Below the pieces are notes generated by a model that saw nothing but the letters and a program-made list of their open reading frames with translations, was not told where the DNA came from and searched no databases. From positions 62,001-126,000 of the forward strand of contig JBCCCR010000016.1 of assembly GCA_039033415.1 (NCBI GenBank): a stretch of 64,000 nt of DNA, in the 5' to 3' direction. The translations under genes were made by a program, and so were the position numbers. Below, piece after piece: positions 44,003 through 51,792 of the stretch; position 1 is the stretch's first letter; each line of letters begins with the position of its first letter. This stretch comes from Pseudomonadota bacterium (GTDB lineage Bacteria > Pseudomonadota > Gammaproteobacteria > Xanthomonadales > SZUA-38).

Positions 44003-44899
44003 CTAACCGGCCGCCAGCTCCCGCACCAGAAACCGCGTTGCCTGCTCGACCGCGGCGCCGAACAGGAACATCGATACGTGCCCGTGCAGCGGCTTGATAA
44101 ACAGCTCCGTGCGCACGCCCGCCTCGGCCAGCGCTGTCTGCATGTCCTTCGCCTGGTCCGGCTCAACCAGCTTGTCCAGACCGCCGTGGTACAGGAAGAA
44201 CGGCGGCTCATTGCCGTTGACGTGGGTAATGGGAGATGCCGCTGTCCAGGTTCCCAGCGCCGCGTCGCGTTCTGCGCCGATCAAGCCTCTTACCAGCTGA
44301 CTGTTGGGCCACTTGCGTAGATCGGTCGGCGTCCCGCCGGCCACCACCGCTTTGAGCTTTGGCAGTTCGCGCGCCCAGGCGGGCGTCAGCGGGTCATCCC
44401 GGTCGACGGTTGCCAGCAGCGCGACCAGGTGAGCACCCGCGGAGTAGCCGTAGGCGCCGATTCGCTCGAGGTCCACACCCAGCGCCTGGTGATTTTCGGC
44501 AATCCACCGCATGGCCTGCTGCAGATCCTCGAGCTGCGTCGGGAAACGGTGCTGCGGCGCAAAGCGGTAGGCGACGTTGATCACCACCAGGCCGCGCTTG
44601 GCCAGGTCCTTGGCAATGCTGTCCATGTCGCTCGGGGAGCGCCGGGTCCAGCCGCCGCCGTGCACAACCAGCACCGCGGGATAGCTCGCGCCGTTGCCGG
44701 CGCCCTTGGGCTTGTAAACGTCGGCCACCAGCTCGGCGGGCCAGTCATCCGGCGTGTAAATCTCGCCCTTCAGCACCTCGTACCCGGTTTTTGCCGGGAG
44801 GGCCGTCTCGCTCTTGCTGCCGTTGCTGACGGTATGGCTTGCGCAGCCTCCGAGCAGCACCGCCGCCATGCCCACCATTCCCTGCACCATTCGTTTCAT
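44003..44899 (-). CDS. Alpha/beta hydrolase (esterase) lipoprotein
   Basis: Esterase of the hormone-sensitive-lipase-like/BD-FAE group (298 aa). It has a lipoprotein signal (AVLLGGC, Cys about residue 16), oxyanion motif VVHGGGWTRRSP, nucleophile elbow GAYGYSAGAHL, an Asp in YHGGLDKLV and a His in LHGHVSM, so the catalytic triad is complete. It should hydrolyse carboxyl esters at the cell envelope. The ATG at 44899 has GGGAG 7 nt upstream; a longer in-frame version from 45085 would bury the signal peptide. It is divergent from the adenine deaminase gene (70 bp). Confidence 0.9.
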   Translation of the reverse strand: MKRMVQGMVGMAAVLLGGCASHTVSNGSKSETALPAKTGYEVLKGEIYTPDDWPAELVADVYKPKGAGNGASYPAVLVVHGGGWTRRSPSDMDSIAKDLAKRGLVVINVAYRFAPQHRFPTQLEDLQQAMRWIAENHQALGVDLERIGAYGYSAGAHLVALLATVDRDDPLTPAWARELPKLKAVVAGGTPTDLRKWPNSQLVRGLIGAERDAALGTWTAASPITHVNGNEPPFFLYHGGLDKLVEPDQAKDMQTALAEAGVRTELFIKPLHGHVSMFLFGAAVEQATRFLVRELAAG

Positions 44900-44969
44900 C
44901 ACTTCGCTCCCTGAAATTCCGTCGTCCAGCCCATTGGCTGGCTTACCCATTGAATGATAGCTTTCGCGA

Positions 44970-45989
44970 ATGAAAACCCAAGCACTGATCGAGCGGCTGC
45001 CCAAGGCTGAGCTGCACATGCACCTGGAGGGCAGCCTGGAGCCCGAGCTGATGTTTGAGCTGGCTCGGCGCAACGATGTCAGCATCCCCTTTGACTCGGT
45101 CGAGCAGGTCCGGGCGGCCTACGAGTTCAGCAACCTGCAAGAGTTTCTGGACATCTACTACCAGGGCATGGCGGTGCTACAGACCCCGGCCGACTTTGAG
45201 GATCTCACCCTCGCCTACTGCCGCCGCGCCCACGCGGATCAGGTGCGCCACGTGGAGGTGTTTTTTGATCCCCAGGGGCATACGGAGCGAGGGGTGTCGA
45301 TGGACACGGTGGTGCACGGCATCATCGGTGGTCTGGCTCGGGCCCAGGAAGAGCTTGGGCTGAGTCACAAGCTCATCATGTGCTTCCTGCGCCATTTGGA
45401 CGAGGCGGCGGCCTTTGACACGCTGCGTGAGGCTGAACCCTTTCTGGAGCACCTCGCCGGCGTCGGCCTCGATTCCTCCGAGGTGGGCCACCCACCGAGT
45501 AAATTCGCGCGGGTTTTTGCCGAATGCGGCAAACACGGGCTGCGGCGCGTGGCGCACGCGGGTGAAGAGGGACCGCCGGAATACGTCTGGCAGGCGCTGG
45601 ATGAGCTCGCGGTTGAGCGCATCGATCACGGCAATCGTGCGCTCGAGGATCCCGCGCTGGTCGAACGGCTGGTCGCGTCCGCGATGCCGCTGACCGTTTG
45701 CCCGCTGTCGAATCTCAAGCTCTGCGTGGTGAGCGACATGCAGGCCCACCCGCTGCGCAACATGCTCGATCAGAGGCTGAACGCCACTGTTAATTCAGAC
45801 GATCCGGCGTATTTCGGCGGCTATATGAACGCCAACTTTGCAGCGGTTGCTGAAAGTCTCGAGCTCGAGTCTTCCCACTTGGCCCAGCTGGCGGCCAACA
45901 GCTTTACGTCCAGCTGGCTCAGCGACGCCGAAAAACAGCCATTTCTCGACGAAATTGACCTGATCGTCACCGAATTTGGGGCACTCTGA
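44970..45989 (+). CDS. Adenine deaminase (adenosine deaminase family)
   Basis: Metal-dependent amidohydrolase of 339 aa. ELHMHLEGSLEPE gives the two N-terminal zinc His; HAGEEGPPEYV holds the catalytic Glu and a ligand; IDHGNRALED, and VNSDDPAYFGGY the late Asp pair. The segment GLDSSEVGHPPSKF, with Ser in place of the ADA Gly-Asp, is typical of the adenine deaminase subgroup, which converts adenine to hypoxanthine, rather than true adenosine deaminases. It acts in purine salvage in the cytoplasm. It stands alone on the plus strand. Confidence 0.87.
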   Translation: MKTQALIERLPKAELHMHLEGSLEPELMFELARRNDVSIPFDSVEQVRAAYEFSNLQEFLDIYYQGMAVLQTPADFEDLTLAYCRRAHADQVRHVEVFFDPQGHTERGVSMDTVVHGIIGGLARAQEELGLSHKLIMCFLRHLDEAAAFDTLREAEPFLEHLAGVGLDSSEVGHPPSKFARVFAECGKHGLRRVAHAGEEGPPEYVWQALDELAVERIDHGNRALEDPALVERLVASAMPLTVCPLSNLKLCVVSDMQAHPLRNMLDQRLNATVNSDDPAYFGGYMNANFAAVAESLELESSHLAQLAANSFTSSWLSDAEKQPFLDEIDLIVTEFGAL

Positions 45990-46073
45990 CGCTCGTAACT
46001 CCCTGACTTTAGGGCATTGATCGCGCCAGGGGCGACCGGTATGGTGGCCGCTGCCAACGGAAATCCATCAAAC

Positions 46074-48452
46074 ATGGCTGAAACCGGTTTCTTTTCTGAG
46101 TTGTGGCGGCGGCGCGTGCCCCAATTCCTCGGCTTTTATGTGGCTGCCACCTGGATGGCGGTGGAGATCGGCGACTGGATGATCGAGCGGTTCTCGCTGC
46201 CCGAGAACCTGACCTCCTACGTCTTCCTGGGCATGGTCTCGCTGATCCCGGCTGTGGGCGTGATCGCCTGGGGCCACGGTGCCCCCGGCAAGGACCGCTG
46301 GACAAAATTCCAGGCGGGTTTCATTGGGCTGAATGCGGCGGCGGCCATCGCGGCCCTGGCTTTGTGGGTTCAGCCTATGACCGCCCCTCAGGCGCCCGCA
46401 GTGGCTGCCGCGGCCACCGAGACGGTGGAGGTCCTCGACGAGGACGGCAACGTCGAGTTTCACGAGGTTGCCAAAGACGGTTACCACCAGAGCCTGCTGG
46501 CGTTTTTCTTCCGGAATATGACCGGCGACACCGAGCTCGACTGGCTTTCCTACGGGGCACCGTGGCTCATCACCGAAGACTTGAGGCGCAACCCGCTGAT
46601 TGCGATCGGCACCCCCCTCAGTCAGGCAGGCGCAGCCAGCCGGCTGCGGGAAAAAGGTTTTCCCAACGCCGTTGGCGAACCGCTGTCGTTGGATTTGCAG
46701 ATCGCCCGGGATCGCGGCTTGCCGCAGATCATCACCGGCGAAATCGCCCGGCTGGTGGACGGCACGCTGGAGCTCACCGCGCGCCTCATCGAAGTAGAGA
46801 CGGGGCAGATGGTCAACGAGTGGAAGCGGTCAGGGGCCGACGTGCTCGACACGGCCGACCAGATATCGGGCGACATCCGCGAAAGCCTCCTGAGTGGCTA
46901 TGAGACCGACCGCATCGTCACCGAACTCAGCATCAAAGAACACACCAGCGAGAATCTCGAAGCCATCCGGCATGCCGTTGAGGCCCAGCGTCTTCGCAGC
47001 TTCGAAAATAACTATCCCGCTGCCATTGAGGAGCTGAAGCAGGCTATTGAGAAGGACCCAACGTTTGCGGAAGCACACGTGCTGGCGCATCTCTTTTACC
47101 GCAACCTCGGCGACTATCCGACGGCACTCGCGGAGGCGCAGAAGGCGCTGGCGCACGACTACAAGCTCTACTCCGAAACCAAGTTCATGCTCAAAGCCAA
47201 CATGCAGGCGCTTCAGGGACGCGCCGATCAGGCAGTCTGGGTGCTGGAACGGTGGGCGCAGATCCATCCGCAGAGCGGCGAGGTGCAAGGCCTTTTGGGA
47301 TCAAACTACCTCGTGATGATGGAGATCGCCAAAGCGAAGGGTGCCTATCAGCGGCTTCTGGAGCTTGAGCCAAGCCAGCGACGCACCCTGCTGAGTCTGG
47401 CGGCCGTACTGCGTCTCGAGGGCGACCTGGACAACGCTATCGCAACGATCCAGCGGTACATCGAAGAGGTACAGCCGGAAAACGCAGAAGCCCATATGGA
47501 TCTCGGCAATACCTACATCCAGGCGGGTCAGTTTGAGCAGGCTCGCGAGGCTTACGAGGAGGCGGCTTTCCTGGACGCCACCAACCCGCGCGCTGAGATT
47601 GCGCTGGCAGGTCTGCTGCTTCGCGAGGGCGCCTACGATCAGGCGCTGACGGCGCTCAAACGTATCGAGGCGCGCAACCTCCCGCCGCGCCAGCTTTTTG
47701 CGGTGCTCGGCATGAGGCAGAAACTGCATCTCTACCTGGGCGAAGTTGAGCTGGGGATGGAGTCTCTCCGGCAAATGAGCGAGGCTGGCAGCACGTTCAT
47801 GCCGCCGTTCCTGCAGGTGTTTCAGATCGAAAACAGCCTGGCGATTTATCAGGCCATGCTGAGCGACAAAGAGGGTGCGCTGCAGATGGCGGCTGAGACG
47901 CGCGCCAAGCTTAAGCCACCATTCGACGGCTACGCGCTGTTTGCCCCACTCGACATCTACTCGATATTCAAAGAAGCTGAGCCCTATCTCAAGGTCTTCG
48001 AAGAGCTGGAGCAGTCGTCGCAGCTCTTCAGCAATCCGACCATGGAGCTTGTGGTGGACTGGTATCGGGCGCGGGGACAGCTGCTGTCCGGCGATACCGC
48101 TGCGGCAGTGGAAACCTCCACCAACGTCCTGCAGGGGCTTGGCCGTTCAGCCGCGACGCTTCAATCGCCGGACCTGATGGAGTCTTTCATCGTTTTTCAT
48201 GCCCACACCCTCGCCAAGGCCGGCCGCGTGGACGAGGCGCTCGACCAGATCAACGGCTTGGTTGATGTGAATCCAGGCATGAGCTTCGCGCGAGTCGAAC
48301 GGCTCGCGATTTTGCTGCAAAAGGGACTGGTTGAGGCGGCGCAGAATGAAGCTGATTATCTCGATCGGGTGTGGGAAAGCGCAGACAAGCAGTACGTTGA
48401 GTACAAGCGTCTGCAGGAGCTGAAGGCCGAGCTCGCAACGGCGCAGGGTTGA
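46074..48452 (+). CDS. Membrane-anchored TPR protein with TolB-N-like domain
   Basis: Protein of 792 aa. It opens ETGFFSELWRRRVPQFLGFYVAA, the usual start of integral-membrane TPR proteins, followed by about three membrane helices (to residue about 105). A TolB-N/FlgO-like alpha/beta domain (about 140-285) starts FFFRNMTGDTELDWLSYG. A series of tetratricopeptide repeats fills about 310-790 (examples EAHMDLGNTYIQAGQFEQAREAYEEA split over two helices). Such proteins are scaffold or signalling proteins; no catalytic domain is seen. ATG 46074 is chosen by similarity of the N terminus; an ATG at 46041 is possible. Confidence 0.82.
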   Translation: MAETGFFSELWRRRVPQFLGFYVAATWMAVEIGDWMIERFSLPENLTSYVFLGMVSLIPAVGVIAWGHGAPGKDRWTKFQAGFIGLNAAAAIAALALWVQPMTAPQAPAVAAAATETVEVLDEDGNVEFHEVAKDGYHQSLLAFFFRNMTGDTELDWLSYGAPWLITEDLRRNPLIAIGTPLSQAGAASRLREKGFPNAVGEPLSLDLQIARDRGLPQIITGEIARLVDGTLELTARLIEVETGQMVNEWKRSGADVLDTADQISGDIRESLLSGYETDRIVTELSIKEHTSENLEAIRHAVEAQRLRSFENNYPAAIEELKQAIEKDPTFAEAHVLAHLFYRNLGDYPTALAEAQKALAHDYKLYSETKFMLKANMQALQGRADQAVWVLERWAQIHPQSGEVQGLLGSNYLVMMEIAKAKGAYQRLLELEPSQRRTLLSLAAVLRLEGDLDNAIATIQRYIEEVQPENAEAHMDLGNTYIQAGQFEQAREAYEEAAFLDATNPRAEIALAGLLLREGAYDQALTALKRIEARNLPPRQLFAVLGMRQKLHLYLGEVELGMESLRQMSEAGSTFMPPFLQVFQIENSLAIYQAMLSDKEGALQMAAETRAKLKPPFDGYALFAPLDIYSIFKEAEPYLKVFEELEQSSQLFSNPTMELVVDWYRARGQLLSGDTAAAVETSTNVLQGLGRSAATLQSPDLMESFIVFHAHTLAKAGRVDEALDQINGLVDVNPGMSFARVERLAILLQKGLVEAAQNEADYLDRVWESADKQYVEYKRLQELKAELATAQG

Positions 48453-48507
48453 AAGCAGGGCCGCGGTTTGCGGGTCTGCTGTACAAGATGAGAAAACTGG
48501 AAACACC

Positions 48508-49137
48508 ATGAAAAAGCTCTTTTTTGCAGCGATGCTGGCCCTGCTGCCGCTGGCAACCACTTCAGCGCAGGACAACAGCGCAACGGCCAAAGCCACCTTC
48601 GCGGGCGGCTGTTTCTGGTGCGTAGAGGCCGATTTTGACAAGGTCGACGGCGTGATCAGCACCACATCCGGCTATACCGGCGGTGACGCCCTGAACCCCA
48701 GCTACCGCGACGTTGTTTCCGGCCGGACCGGCCACGCTGAAGCGGTTGAGGTGGTGTACGACCCGTCAAAGGTCAGCTACGAGGAGCTGCTGCAGGTCTT
48801 CTGGCTGAACATTGATCCGACGGTCGCCAACCGACAGTTCTGCGACAGCGGAAGCCAATATCGCACCGCGATCTACACCCACGACGCGCAGCAGTTCGCT
48901 CAGGCGTCAGCCTCTGCCGGAGGCGTCCGTGAGCGCCTGGGAGAAGAAGTCTTCACCGAAATTGAGGCGGCTGAGCGTTTCTATCCCGCCGAGGACTATC
49001 ACCAGGACTACTACAAGAAAAACCCGCTCCGCTACCGCAGCTACCGAACCGGCTGTGGCCGCGATCGTCGGCTGAAGAAAATCTGGGGAGGCGCCAGTGA
49101 AGCCTTTGACCCGGCAAGGCTCAGCCAAACACAATAA
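48508..49137 (+). CDS. msrA: Peptide methionine sulfoxide reductase A, periplasmic
   Basis: Repairs oxidised Met (S-sulfoxide) in proteins. The 209-aa chain has a signal peptide (FFAAMLALLPLATTSAQ), so it acts outside the cytoplasm. FAGGCFWCVEADFDKV carries the catalytic Cys (GCFWC), followed by TTSGYTGG and SGSQYRTAIY, and a late TGCGRDRR Cys may resolve the disulfide. A periplasmic reductant is not identified here. The DUF2845 gene begins 41 nt before the msrA stop, in another frame, so the pair is translationally linked. Confidence 0.94.
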   Translation: MKKLFFAAMLALLPLATTSAQDNSATAKATFAGGCFWCVEADFDKVDGVISTTSGYTGGDALNPSYRDVVSGRTGHAEAVEVVYDPSKVSYEELLQVFWLNIDPTVANRQFCDSGSQYRTAIYTHDAQQFAQASASAGGVRERLGEEVFTEIEAAERFYPAEDYHQDYYKKNPLRYRSYRTGCGRDRRLKKIWGGASEAFDPARLSQTQ

Positions 49138-49477
49138 GGGCGGCAGCCGACAGCGCCGCGCGCTGGCTCCGCTCTGCCTGCTGCTGCTGCTCTCGGCGGC
49201 AGCGCAGGCGGACTCTATGAACTGCGGCGTCCATCTCGTCGTGGAGGGCGACCTCAAGTTCGAAGTGGAGGAAGCCTGCGGGAAGCCCCACAGCAAAGAA
49301 TCACACTTCATCGACGGCGTTTTTCAGGGCCGCGACCGCTTTGGCCGGCGCTTTCAGCTCGACGGTATTCGGGTGGATACCTGGACCTATCGCTTCGGTC
49401 CCAATCGCTTCACCCGCATTCTTCGCTTCGAAAATAATCGGCTGGTAAGAATCGACAAAGCGCGTCGCCGCCTGTAG
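49097..49477 (+). CDS. DUF2845 family secreted protein
   Basis: Small protein of 126 aa in the DUF2845 family. A basic N terminus and hydrophobic segment (LCLLLLLSAAAQA) form a signal peptide; the mature part begins SMNCGVHLVVEGDLKFEVEEACGKP and ends with YRFGPNRFTRILRFENNRLVRI, both typical of the family. Two Cys (about residues 43 and 61) likely form a disulfide. The GTG start is supported by GGGGAGG 5 nt upstream, inside msrA, and gives a 41-nt overlap. Function is not established. Confidence 0.85.
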   Translation: MKPLTRQGSAKHNKGGSRQRRALAPLCLLLLLSAAAQADSMNCGVHLVVEGDLKFEVEEACGKPHSKESHFIDGVFQGRDRFGRRFQLDGIRVDTWTYRFGPNRFTRILRFENNRLVRIDKARRRL

Positions 49478-49490
49478 TGTCGCGCCTGCC

Positions 49491-50195
49491 ATGATTGACG
49501 TTTACTACTGGGCGACCCCCAACGGCCACAAGGTCACCATTTTCCTGGAAGAAAGTAAGACGCCATACGAGCTGCACTCGGTGCATATCGGGCGCGGCGA
49601 ACAGTTTGCGCCGGCGTTTCTCCAGCACTCGCCGAACAACCGTGTTCCAGCGATCGTAGACCACGAGCCGGCTGATGGCGATGGATCGCTTTCGCTGTTT
49701 GAGTCCGGAGCGATCCTGCTCTATCTGGCCGAGAAGACCGGACAGTTTCTTCCCGACGGACTGCGGAGTCGGCAAACCGCTCTGCAGTGGCTCTTCTGGC
49801 AGATGGCGGGGCTGGGCCCGATGCTCGGCCAGAACCATCACTTTGGTACCTACGCGCCGGAGAAGATCCCCTACGCCATCACGCGGTACCAGGACGAGGC
49901 GCAGCGGCTTTACAACGTGCTGAATCGCCAGCTGGAGGGCCAGAACTTCATCGCCGGCGAGTATTCCATCGCCGACATGGCTTGCTATCCCTGGATTGTT
50001 CCGCACGAGCGTCAGGGCCAAAACCTCAACGACTATCCCGCGCTGAAGCGCTGGTTTGAATCGATTGCCGAACGACCGGCGGTCAAGCGAGCGTACGCGC
50101 GCGGTGACCAACTCAAGGCCGGGCGCGCCACGGTCGACGAAGAGGCGCGACACTATCTGTTCGGGCAGACCGACGCGCAAAAGCCCGGCGGCTGA
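49491..50195 (+). CDS. Glutathione S-transferase family protein (YfcG-like)
   Basis: GST of 234 aa with an N-terminal thioredoxin-fold domain (MIDVYYWATPNGHKVTIFLEE, then VPAIVDHEPADGDG and LSLFESGAILLYLAEKTG with the cis-Pro and Glu-Ser glutathione contact) and a helical C-terminal domain (about 100-220, FWQMAGLGPMLGQNHHF). YfcG/Ure2p-like GSTs have disulfide-bond reductase activity with glutathione. The YWATPNGHK motif with Asn is usual for that subgroup. It follows DUF2845 by 13 bp on the same strand and converges with a membrane protein gene. Confidence 0.93.
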   Translation: MIDVYYWATPNGHKVTIFLEESKTPYELHSVHIGRGEQFAPAFLQHSPNNRVPAIVDHEPADGDGSLSLFESGAILLYLAEKTGQFLPDGLRSRQTALQWLFWQMAGLGPMLGQNHHFGTYAPEKIPYAITRYQDEAQRLYNVLNRQLEGQNFIAGEYSIADMACYPWIVPHERQGQNLNDYPALKRWFESIAERPAVKRAYARGDQLKAGRATVDEEARHYLFGQTDAQKPGG

Positions 50196-50198
50196 ACA

Positions 50199-50672
50199 CT
50201 AATTCGTCATCATATTTTGGTGGACGATAACCGGGATTCCTCGGGCGTCCAGCTGAGCCGCAACCCGGTGGCGCTGGCGGTAGAGTAGCGGGCTGAGGGC
50301 CAGCCGGCGCCGCCGGAATCGCGCATCCTGAAACACCCAAAAGCAGTCGCGTTCCAGCCAGTGTCTTGAGCGATGCACTTCGTAGATGACCACCACGCCG
50401 GCCAGCTCGATATCGATCTCGATCGGATCCAGCCAGGTGCCGACAACCAGGCTAAACCACTCGTCATCCACCCGAACCCGCTCAATCGCTCGGCTTGGCA
50501 ACACCCATGCCACCACATACAGGTCGAGCGCAAGCAGAAGCCAGAGCGCCTTGTCACGCCCCCAACGCCGGTAGGCCAGCAGCGTTGCCGCGGTGAGGCT
50601 CAGTAGCGTTACGGCCGCAACAGCCAGCTCGAAAAAGTCCCAGCTGATCGTCAGCGATTCTTTAGGAGGCAC
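50199..50672 (-). CDS. Hypothetical membrane protein
   Basis: Protein of 157 aa with two membrane helices (about 12-32 and 40-62), then a soluble basic C-terminal region with an ERVRVDDEWFSLVVG segment and Arg-rich stretch (RFRRRRLALSP). The C terminus (QLDARGIPVIVHQN) looks like a small folded unit. No family is recognised. The start is uncertain: the GTG at 50672 is taken, and a later start within the first helix is possible. It is flanked by convergent and divergent genes and is not in an operon. Confidence 0.55.
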   Translation of the reverse strand: MPPKESLTISWDFFELAVAAVTLLSLTAATLLAYRRWGRDKALWLLLALDLYVVAWVLPSRAIERVRVDDEWFSLVVGTWLDPIEIDIELAGVVVIYEVHRSRHWLERDCFWVFQDARFRRRRLALSPLLYRQRHRVAAQLDARGIPVIVHQNMMTN

Positions 50673-50737
50673 TCCACTGAACGCGAAAGCTGGCAGAATG
50701 GCCGATCAATTAAAGACCGCTTTAGGCCACCTGCTCG

Positions 50738-51046
50738 ATGCTGAACCTCAAACCCGGGTGCGAAAACTGCAACGTGGATCTGCCGCCCGACAGCGACGCG
50801 GCGATGATCTGTTCCTTTGAGTGCACGTTTTGCCGGGACTGCGTGGAGGGTGTGCTGAACAACGTGTGTCCGAACTGCGGCGGCGGCTTTGAGCGCCGTC
50901 CACAGCGGGTTACCACGGCCTGGCGCGCCGGCGTATCGCTAACCGAGGCACCGGCGAGCGAAGAGCGGGTCTACGATCCCGTTGATCCGACAGAACACGC
51001 GGCCTTCGCGCGGGCCATCCAAGACATCCCGCCGGCGCTGCGCTGA
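50738..51046 (+). CDS. DUF1272 family zinc-ribbon-like protein
   Basis: Small protein of 102 aa in the DUF1272 family: MLNLKPGCENCNVDLPPDS, then MICSFECTFCRDCVEGVL and CPNCGGGFERRP, with eight or more Cys arranged in CxxC pairs that suit one or two zinc sites. The family is common in proteobacteria and has no known function; some members sit near redox genes. The C-terminal 40 residues are variable. It is monocistronic, between a divergent and a convergent gene. Confidence 0.9.
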   Translation: MLNLKPGCENCNVDLPPDSDAAMICSFECTFCRDCVEGVLNNVCPNCGGGFERRPQRVTTAWRAGVSLTEAPASEERVYDPVDPTEHAAFARAIQDIPPALR

Positions 51047-51070
51047 ACGAAGGCAGCGCCATGAGCGTGG

Positions 51071-51319
51071 CTACATGGTGCGCGTGTCGGGCTTGCCGCG
51101 CGGATCGCCGCTGAAACAGGATCCGGTCATGGAAGTCTCGAAGTCGTGGCGCTTGCGGGCGTTGTTGCAGTCGGCGCGGCTGTCATACACCTGGCCGCAG
51201 AACCAGTGGCCGGGAATGGCACACTGACCGACAAAATAGCGGTTACGCTTGGCGGCGCAGCCCGACAGAGCCACACAGGTCAGCAATGCGACAAGCAGGC
51301 ACAGGAAATTTCTATTCAT
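51071..51319 (-). CDS. Small lipoprotein, Cys-rich
   Basis: Protein of 82 aa with a typical lipobox (VALSGC) after a hydrophobic stretch from residue 5. The mature part is about 60 residues with four to five Cys (CAIPGHWFCGQVYDSRADC, then a C-terminal Cys), probably paired in disulfides. The ATG at 51319 is preferred over one at 51340 because GGGG lies 5 nt upstream and the signal peptide starts immediately. No family is recognised. Function is unknown. Confidence 0.65.
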   Translation of the reverse strand: MNRNFLCLLVALLTCVALSGCAAKRNRYFVGQCAIPGHWFCGQVYDSRADCNNARKRHDFETSMTGSCFSGDPRGKPDTRTM

Positions 51320-51412
51320 GACAACCCCGACTCCAGACATCCACGAAGTTTGCCGTACTCCCCTGAACCTGTCCAGCAGGGCCCAGCACCGGGCCGCTCG
51401 GACGGCAGCCCT

Positions 51413-51784
51413 ATGCGGCTGACGGTCCTGGAGCCCGAGCTAGCCGTTTGCCGGCTGGCGCCCGATGCCGCCCTGCCGGGCTGGGTGGGTCCGGGTTTTT
51501 CCAGCGTCACGCGGACGCACGCTGAGCTGTCCGTGGTCTGTGAGCACTCGCGGGTGCCCGAGGGCATTCGCTGCGAGGGCCCTTGGCGCTGCCTCGAAGT
51601 TGCCGGCCCCCTCGCGTTTTCCGAGGTTGGCATCATGGCCGCGCTGTCGGAGCCGCTGGCCTCAGCCGGCGTCAGCCTGTTTGCGGTGTCTACCTTCGAT
51701 ACCGACTACCTGCTGGTGAAGTCCGCCGACCTTAAGTCCGCCTGTGAGGCGCTGCGTGCTGCCGGCTACGAGGTCAGCAGCTAA
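51413..51784 (+). CDS. ACT-domain amino acid-binding protein
   Basis: Protein of 123 aa with an ACT-like fold, of the CASTOR/ACT_7 type: MRLTVLEPELAVCRLAPDA (first strand), then LEVAGPLAFSEVGIMAALSE, PLASAGVSLFAVSTFDTDYLLV, and a closing helix-strand KSACEALRAAGYEV. ACT modules bind amino acids and act as sensors. The start at 51413 is inferred from the first strand; upstream in-frame codons look noncoding. The gene converges with the NDH-2 gene 8 bp away. Ligand unknown. Confidence 0.75.
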   Translation: MRLTVLEPELAVCRLAPDAALPGWVGPGFSSVTRTHAELSVVCEHSRVPEGIRCEGPWRCLEVAGPLAFSEVGIMAALSEPLASAGVSLFAVSTFDTDYLLVKSADLKSACEALRAAGYEVSS

Positions 51785-51792
51785 CTGAACTG

